NCBI GenBank assembly: GCA_013140415.1
Contig: JABFSW010000029.1
Span: 1-18,245 of the forward strand
Direction: 5' to 3'
Source of the DNA: Nitrosarchaeum sp.
GTDB taxonomy: Archaea > Thermoproteota > Nitrososphaeria > Nitrososphaerales > Nitrosopumilaceae
Length of the DNA stretch: 18,245 nt
Part shown: piece by piece, positions 5,646-13,313 of the stretch
How the letters are laid out: each line of letters opens with the position of its first letter
How positions within the stretch are numbered: position 1 is the stretch's first letter
The notes under the pieces: generated by a model
Databases searched by the model: none
Told to the model about the DNA's origin: nothing
What the model saw: only the letters and a program-made list of their open reading frames with translations
Made by a program: the position numbers and the translations under genes

Positions 5646-8573
5646 TTGAAAATGGTACTTGTGCGTGTAGCAATTTTAGTACTAATTGTGTTTGTAGGTA
5701 TTATTCCAGCAAGTGCTGAAGAAATAGAGATTCCAGAATGGGTAAAAACAACCCTGGTAATGTGGTCAGAAGGAAAAATATCAGATCAAGAATTTGTTAC
5801 GGCCATAGACTACCTAAAGGACAAAGGTATTGTAAAGTTATCATCTGTTAATGACGAAGAAGTTCAAAGACAAATTGATTACCTAAAGGCAAAAAATGAA
5901 GTGATAAGAAAAGAAGTGGAAGATCTTCGTGAGACAAACGAAGAGTATAGAATTTCATTAAAAAGTCAAGAGATCAATAAAGGAAGCACAACATCAATGT
6001 CACAGATGTTAAGCGAATATGAAGCCCTTCAAAAAGAAGTAAAAATACTAAGAGAGACTAACAAACAGTTTGCAAATCAAATCAATTCATGGATGAACAG
6101 TAACCAAATGGAAAATAATGAAGTTTTGGGAAATATAGACAATGAAAATACAATAGTTCAAATTGAATCACATTATGTAAAAAAATTAAATGAGCTAAAA
6201 CAAGAAGCTCAAGATTATAAAAATAAAATTGAAGAGTTACAAAATGAGTCATTATTGTATGAGAAAGATATTCAGTTATTAAAAATAGAAAATGAAAATA
6301 AAAATGATGCATTAAAGTCACTCAGAAGTGAAAATCAAGCAAGCAGAGATGATGTAAAACAATTAATTCAGGGAAACGAATCTTATGACAATCTAATTAC
6401 AACCATTCGCACAGAAAATTTGGAACAGAAAAAGAAACTGACAGAATATGAAAATACAATAAAAACATTCGATTCTAATTTTGGTATTTTAAATAAAAAA
6501 CAGTCAAATATGAAAGAGGAAATTTTGTCACTTAAACAAGAAAATTCGAAATATCAAGATATAATGAACAACATAGAAGGATTGAATCAGGAACAGAAAA
6601 ATATACTAGTTGCAAGCACAAAAGAACTAGAAGAGACAAACAAAAATCTCAGCATGCTAACGCAAAAAATTCAAAATTATGAAAGTTCCATTCTCTCTTT
6701 AGAAGCAAAAAATAAGGAATACCAAGGTAAAATCACTCAAAATGAGGTTGAAAAGTTGGGATATAAGGAACGAATCAACCAGCTTGAAGCAAAAAATTCA
6801 GAGCAACGAAAAAGCCTTGTCAATCTAACAAAGGAGTTTCATGAATCAGGTGAGCTTGCAATGTCAGTAAATTCAGAATTAACCACCTACAAAAATATCA
6901 TAAAGACATTAGAAAATGAAAATAAACAATACAAATCAAAAATTACAGAATTGGAAAACACAAATCATGAAAAAGACTCATCAATAATTTCATTAAATAA
7001 AGATCATGATGTACTAAATGATTTGATGAAAGACCTAAATTCCAAAATTAGTACATATGAAAATACCATTAAAGTTTTAGAAAATAAAAATAAAAACGAA
7101 CAAAGCTCAATTACAGATGCACAAATACAAATTGATGAATTAGATAAAAACTCAGGTACACTGAAATCTAAGATCATAGATTATGAAAATCAAATAAAGA
7201 AGTTACAGGTTGAAAATAAAGATAATAAAAATTCACTCAAATCAGTTACCAATGAAATGAGTGGAAATTACAACCTCATAAAAGAATTAAATCAAGAAAA
7301 AGAAGATTATGAAAAAAGACTTGAAGTATTAAAGAAAGAAAATAAAATTCTTAGCAACCAAGTTCAACTAGTAGAAAATCAAAATACAGATAAAGAATCA
7401 GGTCTAACTAAAATTTCATTAGAAAATGGAAAGTTAAAAAAACAAATTGATTCACTCCAATTAGAGATAAAACAGAAACACCAAGAAATTAATTCCTTAA
7501 AAAATACGCAGCTGGAAAAAGAATCTGTCAAAACATACGTAATTCAGCCCCCAGAATTACCTACGTTACAATATGATGACCATCAAGAGAAACTAGATAT
7601 AAAAAAACAGAGCGACAAATATTTGGTAGAAGTGAATTACCTCAAGGCAAAGAACATAGTTATTGATGAAGAAATTGAGACGCTGAGGGCAGAAAATGAA
7701 GAATATAGAATATTGATCAATTTACTAAAAAAAGGTGAAAAATCACAGACAGGAATTGCAAGTGCAAATCATGACAATATTAGTTCTAATCAAGGAAGTG
7801 TTGTTATGTACAAAACAGTAGATGAAGTAAAACAAATTCCTAAGGACTGGGTTAATAAAATTGATTCAACTAAAAAATATTCAATTTATGTTGAACCAAT
7901 ACCAAAATGGTCGTCAGATGTAAGTGGTGAAGTGAATGGCGCCATGAAATTCTGGAAAGATACAGCAAGTGTTAATTTTAATGTGGTAAATACACCAGAT
8001 ACAGACACTGTAATTATTAGCTGGAAAAAAACACTTCCAAATAACTATGACGGATACACCACAAATCAAAAACAAGTAGATGTAGCACTTGGAAGCTATG
8101 GTTGTGATAAGAATTGGAGAGCATATGATTCAAAATCAGTTAGAGATATTTTGATTCATGAGCTAGGACACATCTTGAATCTTGGACACGCTGTAGACAA
8201 AAGTAACATAATGTATCCAATGATTTATAGTGCAAAGTTTGTACCTGTGGATACAACAATTACCATAGATACAAAAGATTCTGCTTTTATCAAAACATGT
8301 TCTTTTAGCGCTGATCCCTCATACAAATATGTAGTAAAAGCACAGGATACAACTAAAAAGTTTGATTTATTTTTTGTTCCATCTAATGCAGAAAAACAAA
8401 TGTTTGATGCAGGTAAGAAATTTGACTATTATTCAGACATCAATTGTATTGGATTAGGCAAATCAGTACAAAGTGGAACATGCAAAAACGTAGTAGACAC
8501 AGGAGGGTTATTAATAATAAATTCTGAAAATAATGAAAAGATCACCGTAACCGTACACATCGAAGAAAAATAG
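5646..8573 (+). CDS. Secreted long coiled-coil protein with C-terminal metzincin (matrixin-like) protease domain
   Basis: This 975-residue protein starts at TTG 5646, or possibly ATG 5652, which keeps the signal peptide. A Sec signal peptide (residues 4-24, ending PASA) is followed by a short module with IPEWVKTTLVMWSEGKIS, DQEFV and IDYLKDKGIV (29-62), a type I associate with thaumarchaeal exported proteins. Residues from about 75 to 700 are Lys/Glu/Asn-rich heptads predicting a very long coiled coil. The catalytic part (about 730-865) has HELGHILNLGH (His838, Glu839, His842, His848) and a Met-turn SNIMYPM (Met856), the zinc site of M10-type metzincins. The usual Gly between the second and third His is Asn845. 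A Cys-containing C-terminal domain of about 100 residues follows, with no transmembrane anchor. It probably acts outside the membrane on a stalk or fibre. The substrate is unknown. tatA follows by 43 nt. Confidence 0.85.
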   Translation: MKMVLVRVAILVLIVFVGIIPASAEEIEIPEWVKTTLVMWSEGKISDQEFVTAIDYLKDKGIVKLSSVNDEEVQRQIDYLKAKNEVIRKEVEDLRETNEEYRISLKSQEINKGSTTSMSQMLSEYEALQKEVKILRETNKQFANQINSWMNSNQMENNEVLGNIDNENTIVQIESHYVKKLNELKQEAQDYKNKIEELQNESLLYEKDIQLLKIENENKNDALKSLRSENQASRDDVKQLIQGNESYDNLITTIRTENLEQKKKLTEYENTIKTFDSNFGILNKKQSNMKEEILSLKQENSKYQDIMNNIEGLNQEQKNILVASTKELEETNKNLSMLTQKIQNYESSILSLEAKNKEYQGKITQNEVEKLGYKERINQLEAKNSEQRKSLVNLTKEFHESGELAMSVNSELTTYKNIIKTLENENKQYKSKITELENTNHEKDSSIISLNKDHDVLNDLMKDLNSKISTYENTIKVLENKNKNEQSSITDAQIQIDELDKNSGTLKSKIIDYENQIKKLQVENKDNKNSLKSVTNEMSGNYNLIKELNQEKEDYEKRLEVLKKENKILSNQVQLVENQNTDKESGLTKISLENGKLKKQIDSLQLEIKQKHQEINSLKNTQLEKESVKTYVIQPPELPTLQYDDHQEKLDIKKQSDKYLVEVNYLKAKNIVIDEEIETLRAENEEYRILINLLKKGEKSQTGIASANHDNISSNQGSVVMYKTVDEVKQIPKDWVNKIDSTKKYSIYVEPIPKWSSDVSGEVNGAMKFWKDTASVNFNVVNTPDTDTVIISWKKTLPNNYDGYTTNQKQVDVALGSYGCDKNWRAYDSKSVRDILIHELGHILNLGHAVDKSNIMYPMIYSAKFVPVDTTITIDTKDSAFIKTCSFSADPSYKYVVKAQDTTKKFDLFFVPSNAEKQMFDAGKKFDYYSDINCIGLGKSVQSGTCKNVVDTGGLLIINSENNEKITVTVHIEEK
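5880..5954 (+). repeat. First copy of a duplicated coiled-coil module in the metzincin gene
   Basis: It encodes residues 79-103, beginning YLKAKNEVIRKEVEDLR and ending NEEYRI. The same pattern with identical spacing recurs at residues 665-689, so the two copies bracket the long coil. Many synonymous differences show this is not a recent duplication. Confidence 0.7.
7638..7712 (+). repeat. Second copy of the duplicated coiled-coil module
   Basis: It encodes residues 665-689, beginning YLKAKNIVIDEEIETLR and ending NEEYRI, and matches the copy at 5880-5954. It lies just before the linker to the protease domain. Confidence 0.7.
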
Positions 8574-8616
8574 CCTCAAACATTACGTTTAATTTCAAAT
8601 AAAGCCATTTTATGCT

Positions 8617-8961
8617 ATGCTCGATTATTCATTGAACATATTAGGCAGTGAATGGATAATCATAATTTTTGTTGCATTGATATTGATTTTAGGAACCAAT
8701 CAGCTTCCTAGTGCTGCAAAGAAACTAGGAAAAGCAGTAAATGAATTCAACAAAGCAAAAAATGAAGTTCAGAATCAGATGAAAGGCATTTCAAATACTG
8801 ATCTAGACATATCTGGACCTTTAGAAACTGAGAGACAAAAACTAGAAACAATTGCAAAGTCATTTGGAGTAAATGTTGTAGAAAAATCAGATGATGAACT
8901 TCGAAAGATAATTTCTGGAAAGATGGGACAAAAAAAAGATGAGTCAGAAAACAAGGTGTAG
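8617..8961 (+). CDS. tatA: Sec-independent protein translocase subunit TatA/E
   Basis: This 114-residue protein has the TatA layout: a short extracytoplasmic N-terminus, one transmembrane helix (EWIIIIFVALILIL, about 12-26), the hinge GTNQLP, then an amphipathic helix SAAKKLGKAVNEFNKAKNEV (about 33-52). A charged cytoplasmic tail follows (LETIAKSFGVNVV, SDDELRKII). TatA polymerises to form the conduit for folded twin-arginine substrates together with TatC, which is not in the window. The ATG at 8617 is used because the one at 8612 is out of frame. The gene follows the secreted metzincin, whose signal peptide has no twin arginine, so adjacency need not mean a shared pathway. It converges with the DNA methyltransferase, with 3 nt between stops. 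Confidence 0.9.
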   Translation: MLDYSLNILGSEWIIIIFVALILILGTNQLPSAAKKLGKAVNEFNKAKNEVQNQMKGISNTDLDISGPLETERQKLETIAKSFGVNVVEKSDDELRKIISGKMGQKKDESENKV

Positions 8962-8964
8962 AAA

Positions 8965-9741
8965 TTATTCAGATTTTTTTATTCGGTAGAGATTTCTATC
9001 TAGTCGTTTTTTGGCAAATTTATAATAATCAGGTACAATTTCAAACCCCAAATATTTTCTATTCATAGACTTGCTTACTACAGCTACTTGTCCAGATCCT
9101 AGAAAAGGATCTAAAACTATATCTTGTTTTTCACTAGAATAGTGTAGTAATTTTTCAATTAATTCAGCGGGAAGTTTCGTGGGAGTTTTTTCATCACCAG
9201 TCCAATATTCACGTTTAATTTCCCAGACATCCTCTTTATCTTTATAATGTAAGCTACGTCCTTCATTTGTTTTAGAATTTTTGTCAAATCTGGAAAATGG
9301 GAAAAATTTTCTTTGTTTATCATTTTTGCAAACATAAAGACAATGATAGTGTGAAGTGACAAATTTCTTTTTTGTTACAACACCAAATTGGTATTTCCAT
9401 ATTATGTGATTTATGGTAGTAAATCCAACATCGTCTAATGCTTTTAGGATATCTTTGAGATTATTCCAACCTGAAAAAACATACATGCTTCCAGAGTCTT
9501 TAAGAATACGAAATGCTTCCTTCATCCAATCATATGTGAAATCATAGTAATCTGCAGCTTTGATTTCATTGTATCCTTGCATTACTCTGGAAGAAATTCG
9601 ATTATAATTTGCCTTTGTAGCCTTGAAATTAATGGCAAATGGTGGATCAGTAATAATCAAATCAATTTTATTTTTGGGAATTAATTTCATGCCCTCAATA
9701 CAGTTCATATTGTAAATTTTGTTAATTTCAATTTTTTTCAT
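8965..9741 (-). CDS. Beta-class DNA methyltransferase (N6-adenine or N4-cytosine), solitary
   Basis: The likely product is 258 residues from ATG 9741. An open frame reaches 9837, but that start would leave only 15 nt to the divergent helicase, and a TATTAAA box A lies 26-32 nt before 9741. The catalytic motif IV, TDPPF (Asp32-Phe35), precedes the SAM-binding motif I, DPFLGSGQ (211-218), with LGFEI after it; that order defines the beta class. Between them is a variable region (about 60-200) with SMYVFSGWNN that should include target recognition. A DPPF motif does not decide between N6-adenine and N4-cytosine. No restriction endonuclease or specificity subunit is adjacent, so it is probably an orphan methylase for epigenetic marking or repair discrimination. 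The recognition site cannot be read from sequence. Confidence 0.88.
   Translation of the reverse strand: MKKIEINKIYNMNCIEGMKLIPKNKIDLIITDPPFAINFKATKANYNRISSRVMQGYNEIKAADYYDFTYDWMKEAFRILKDSGSMYVFSGWNNLKDILKALDDVGFTTINHIIWKYQFGVVTKKKFVTSHYHCLYVCKNDKQRKFFPFSRFDKNSKTNEGRSLHYKDKEDVWEIKREYWTGDEKTPTKLPAELIEKLLHYSSEKQDIVLDPFLGSGQVAVVSKSMNRKYLGFEIVPDYYKFAKKRLDRNLYRIKKSE
8974..8980 (+). terminator. T-tract downstream of tatA
   Basis: A run of seven T lies 12 nt after the tatA stop, inside the 3' end of the convergent methyltransferase gene. Archaeal transcription can terminate at such T-runs without a hairpin. It is supported by position only. Confidence 0.35.
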
Positions 9742-9766
9742 TTTTAAAATCAAGACTGTTTCCTCG

Positions 9767-9773
9767 TTTAATA
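9767..9773 (-). promoter_or_regulatory. Candidate box A of the DNA methyltransferase
   Basis: TATTAAA on the minus strand lies 26-32 nt before ATG 9741, favouring that ATG over the in-frame upstream start at 9837. Confidence 0.45.
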
Positions 9774-9852
9774 ATGTCGTGGAATAGTGTTTTTTGCTAA
9801 AATTAACAGTCAACCAATAAATCCTGAATATGTTCAATCAAGTAGATCTTAA

Positions 9853-12366
9853 TTGAAATTTTCATGTCCAAAATGCAAATCTAAATTAGAAATACAAAAA
9901 ACATTCAACAAAAAGATACACATATCATGCAATAATTGTGATATTGAAGATTTACTTGAATTTTCAAAAAATATTGATGAGGTATTCTTAGAGTTTCTTT
10001 CAAGATTTGACGAGGGATTAGTTACAAAAAAAGGAATTTCAAAAAACCTAAAAGATGAAGGAATCATCAGGGACGAAAAAGAGATCAAAGACATGATTGG
10101 AAAAAATAATCCAAATAAAATTACAGAATCAATTCTCTTCTCAAAAAAAGACTATATTTCACAATACAAAGTTCTAAAAAATCCTGAGCCTAAAATGGGC
10201 AATAATGTGGAAGATTTGGGATTAGATGAGTCAATAAGCAATTACTTGAAAGACATTGGAATTGAACAATTTTACAAATTTCAGGATGAAGCAATTGAAG
10301 AAATATCATTTGGAGAAAATGTAATAATTGAAGCACCTACAGCGTCGGGCAAGACAGAGGCATTTTTGATTCCAGTGATTCAAAAAATCAAAAAAGAATC
10401 AAGTGATGCCAAAGGAGTATTTGCAATATTTATCTATCCAACCAAAGCTCTTTCACGGGATCAACATCCAAAAATCCTAAAATTTGCAGAAAAAATTGGA
10501 ATAAATGCGCAGGTCTTTGACGGAGATACAGACCAGATAGAGCGAAGAGAAATTTTAGAGAATTCCCCACACATACTAATTACAAATTTTGATGTTTTAC
10601 ATTACCATCTTTGGCACCAAACAAAATTTGCATCGTTGCTTTCAACAATAAAAGTTGTAGTCGTAGATGAGGCACATGTGTATTCAGGAATTTTTGGGTC
10701 TAATGTTCATTATATTATAAAAAGATTGAAGCGAATTTGCAGTAACAAAATACAATTTGTTGCAGCATCCGCAACTCTAGAAGATGCTAAAAATTTTTGT
10801 GAGCAATTATTTGAAGTAAAGATGAAGATCATTTACGGTTCTGGTAAAAAAGGACAAACAGATTTTGTAATGTTATTTCCGTCACTTAGAACTCAACGTG
10901 CATTAATGGTTGATTTAACAAAGAAAATGACTGAAAAAAATCATAAAACAATGGTATTCAACAATTCACATCTTAACTCAGAACTTTTAGCAATACAGGC
11001 AAGAAAACAAAAAGTCAACATCAAAGTTCACAGAGCAGGCCTAATGGCAAATTATAGAAAATCAGTCGAGCAGGAATTCAAAGACGATAGACTGCAGGCT
11101 ATCTCATGCACTCCTACGCTTGAGCTTGGAATAGATGTTGGAAATGTGGACTGTGTGATTTCATCTACCATTCCGGTAAATAGATTAATTCAAAGAATTG
11201 GCAGGGCAGCAAGAAAAGGACAGCGTGGATATGCATTTTTGGCACTTGGAAATGATCCTATTTCACAGTATTACAAGAACCATCCTGAAGATTATTTTGA
11301 AGATGTTGAAAAAACATACATTGATCCAAAGAATCCGTTTGTAGAAGAATTTCAGGTATTGGCAATGGCTTGCGATAAACCAATTTCCAAACACGAGTTA
11401 AAAGAACATGAGGAAGTAATAGAAGATCATCTAAAGAAAGGAACCTTACTGCTTTACAATAACAGAATAATACCAAATTTTGACAAAATTGCTTCATTGT
11501 TAAATAATTACAGCATAAGAGGAATTGGAAAATCAGTAGATATTTTCTTAAATGAAAAGAAAGTTGGAGACAGAGTTCTTCCAATTGCTTTAGAAGAACT
11601 TCACAAAGATGCAATTTATTTTCTTGCAGGAACCAGATACAAAGTAAAAGAATTTGGATATCCTCAAAGAAATTTTGCAAGACTGGAGAGAATTTCCAGA
11701 GACTATCCATATTACACTAAAGCATTAACAGAAGAATGGCCAACAATTGAAACTATTTTTGAGAAAAGAAAAGCATATGGAATAGAAATTGCATTTTGTA
11801 AATTACATATACAAAAAAAAATCTACGGTTATGTCAACATTGAACTAGGACAAGAAGTTACACAGGGGCAAAAAGTTTTACTTGACACTCCTTTAGAATA
11901 TGACTTTATCACAAAAGGAATTGTATTTCATGCACCAAGACCAATCAAAGAAATCAAAAAATCCGAAGACGAAGATTACACAGAGGCAAGTGGATATCAT
12001 GCCACAGAACATGTTGTAATTGAAGGCAGCAACATGATAACAGGAGGAGTATCTCAAGACTTAGGAGGAATATCTTTGGGAACTTCGGGCTTAATTTTCA
12101 TCTATGATGCAGCAATTGGAGGAAATGGAGCAAGTAAAGCACTATTTGACAGATTTGAGAGAGCCCTGAAACGAAGCATGTTCATAGTAAAAGAATGCCC
12201 ATGTCAAAATGAAGCAGGGTGTCCACGTTGTACATTCTCATATAGATGTGGAAACAACAATGAATTCTTACACAAATATTCCGCATTAGAAATCCTTCAA
12301 AGGATTAATGACGGTGAAGAGACTAAACTAGTAGAACCCACTGAAGGCGACAGACCACTAGTGTAA
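9853..12366 (+). CDS. DUF1998 superfamily 2 helicase, MrfA/YprA (Hrq1-like) type, with N-terminal zinc ribbon
   Basis: This 837-residue DNA helicase starts at TTG. An N-terminal CPKC...CNNC ribbon (Cys5, Cys8, Cys26, Cys29) precedes the motor. Motor motifs are Walker A APTASGKT (161-168), DEAH (272-275), SAT (306-308) and motif VI QRIGRAARKGQRG (from 447). The C-terminal DUF1998 region carries CPCQNEAGCPRC (Cys782, 784, 790, 793) followed by Cys799, matching the metal-binding cysteines of MrfA. Characterised relatives are 3'-5' helicases: MrfA acts in mitomycin C repair and eukaryotic Hrq1 in crosslink repair. A role in excision of DNA damage is therefore likely but inferred. It diverges from the DNA methyltransferase; the SDR gene follows by 40 nt with its own box A. 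Confidence 0.88.
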   Translation: MKFSCPKCKSKLEIQKTFNKKIHISCNNCDIEDLLEFSKNIDEVFLEFLSRFDEGLVTKKGISKNLKDEGIIRDEKEIKDMIGKNNPNKITESILFSKKDYISQYKVLKNPEPKMGNNVEDLGLDESISNYLKDIGIEQFYKFQDEAIEEISFGENVIIEAPTASGKTEAFLIPVIQKIKKESSDAKGVFAIFIYPTKALSRDQHPKILKFAEKIGINAQVFDGDTDQIERREILENSPHILITNFDVLHYHLWHQTKFASLLSTIKVVVVDEAHVYSGIFGSNVHYIIKRLKRICSNKIQFVAASATLEDAKNFCEQLFEVKMKIIYGSGKKGQTDFVMLFPSLRTQRALMVDLTKKMTEKNHKTMVFNNSHLNSELLAIQARKQKVNIKVHRAGLMANYRKSVEQEFKDDRLQAISCTPTLELGIDVGNVDCVISSTIPVNRLIQRIGRAARKGQRGYAFLALGNDPISQYYKNHPEDYFEDVEKTYIDPKNPFVEEFQVLAMACDKPISKHELKEHEEVIEDHLKKGTLLLYNNRIIPNFDKIASLLNNYSIRGIGKSVDIFLNEKKVGDRVLPIALEELHKDAIYFLAGTRYKVKEFGYPQRNFARLERISRDYPYYTKALTEEWPTIETIFEKRKAYGIEIAFCKLHIQKKIYGYVNIELGQEVTQGQKVLLDTPLEYDFITKGIVFHAPRPIKEIKKSEDEDYTEASGYHATEHVVIEGSNMITGGVSQDLGGISLGTSGLIFIYDAAIGGNGASKALFDRFERALKRSMFIVKECPCQNEAGCPRCTFSYRCGNNNEFLHKYSALEILQRINDGEETKLVEPTEGDRPLV

Positions 12367-12378
12367 AATCAAAATGGG

Positions 12379-12387
12379 ATAAATATA
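12379..12387 (+). promoter_or_regulatory. Candidate box A of the SDR gene
   Basis: ATAAATATA lies 20-28 nt before ATG 12407, suggesting a separate leaderless transcript rather than read-through from the helicase. Confidence 0.45.
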
Positions 12388-12406
12388 ACAAATTTCCATC
12401 AATCAT

Positions 12407-13237
12407 ATGGAAAAAGTTGCCATTGTAACAGGAAGTTCATCAGGAATAGGATATGAAACTTCGCTGGCACTTGCAAGAGATGGGTTTTACACATTTGCAA
12501 CAGTTAGAAATCCCAAAAAAGCAGAGAGAATATTACAAATTGCAAAAAAAGAAAATTTGAAAATAGAAATTATTGAGCTAGATGTAGATGATGAAAAATC
12601 TATCAGTGCTACTATTGAAAAAATTATTTCAAAAAAACAACGCATTGATGTTTTAGTAAATAATGCAGGTTGGGGGTTGTTTGGTAGTGTTGAAGATGTA
12701 ACAATGAAAGATTTCAGAGCACAGTTTGAAACTAATTTCTTTGGAATAATCAGTATAATTCAAAAAGTTGCACCAATTATGAGAAAACAAGGTTCCGGTG
12801 TAATTGTAAATGTCAGCTCGGTTGCCGGAAGAATTGGCTTTCCAGGATCGCCTGCATATATTAGCTCAAAATTTGCATTAGAGGGATTATCTGAATCATT
12901 AAGATATGAATTAGGACAGTTTGGAGTAAAAATCATCATTATTGAGCCAGGAGTTATCAAGACAAATTTTTTCTCATCTATGAAGATTGCAGAGCCAAAA
13001 CCAGATTCACCATACAAAGAAATTACTGAAAAGGTAATCATGGGAATAAAGATGATGGCAGAATTGGGAACTCCTCCATCAGAAGTAGCCACTACAATTT
13101 TGAATGCAATTAAAGAAGAAAGCCCAAGACCAAGATACATTGTAGGAAATGATGCACAGATGTTTTTAGAAGCAAAAAAGACAAAAACAGATACCGAATT
13201 TGAGAACTATCTCAAAAAAGAACTATTTTCAAGTTAA
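12407..13237 (+). CDS. Classical short-chain dehydrogenase/reductase
   Basis: This 276-residue NAD(P)-dependent oxidoreductase has the cofactor loop TGSSSGIG (8-15). ATVRN at the end of the second strand has Arg and no Asp, which leans towards NADP(H). LDVDD, NNAG (85-88) and the catalytic Ser138, Tyr151 and Lys155 (NVSSVAG, AYISSK) follow, then EPGVIKTNF after the catalytic helix. The length is typical of classical SDRs. The substrate cannot be deduced; relatives act on sterol-like alcohols, sugars and acyl chains. It lies between the helicase and topoisomerase IB with no metabolic neighbour to narrow the function. Confidence 0.9.
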   Translation: MEKVAIVTGSSSGIGYETSLALARDGFYTFATVRNPKKAERILQIAKKENLKIEIIELDVDDEKSISATIEKIISKKQRIDVLVNNAGWGLFGSVEDVTMKDFRAQFETNFFGIISIIQKVAPIMRKQGSGVIVNVSSVAGRIGFPGSPAYISSKFALEGLSESLRYELGQFGVKIIIIEPGVIKTNFFSSMKIAEPKPDSPYKEITEKVIMGIKMMAELGTPPSEVATTILNAIKEESPRPRYIVGNDAQMFLEAKKTKTDTEFENYLKKELFSS

Positions 13238-13313
13238 AAACAATAACTACGTTAAATTGATATACACATAAGATAGAGTTTTTGTCAAAGTCCGCAATTT
13301 TAGATGATGAAAA

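Noticed and set aside
6082-6321. A 79-codon minus-strand ORF within the coiled-coil gene
   Set aside because: It is a Phe/Tyr/His-rich shadow of Lys/Glu/Asn codons on the coding strand.
5900-7550. Apparent DNA repeats rich in A and in GAAAAT-like words
   Set aside because: They reflect recurring Glu-Asn and Lys-Asn codons in coiled-coil heptads; spacing and sequence vary, so this is neither a CRISPR array nor a tandem repeat.
11258-11710. A 150-codon minus-strand ORF inside the helicase gene
   Set aside because: It lies wholly antisense to a well-supported coding sequence with helicase motifs, has a composition typical of a shadow frame, and shows no recognisable domain.
8965-12366. A restriction-modification or phage-defence island from the methyltransferase and helicase
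   Set aside because: No nuclease domain or specificity subunit is present, and the helicase matches a DNA-repair family rather than known defence helicases with partner genes.
12760-13140. A 126-codon minus-strand ORF inside the SDR gene
   Set aside because: It is antisense to the catalytic region of a complete SDR and has no domain signal of its own.
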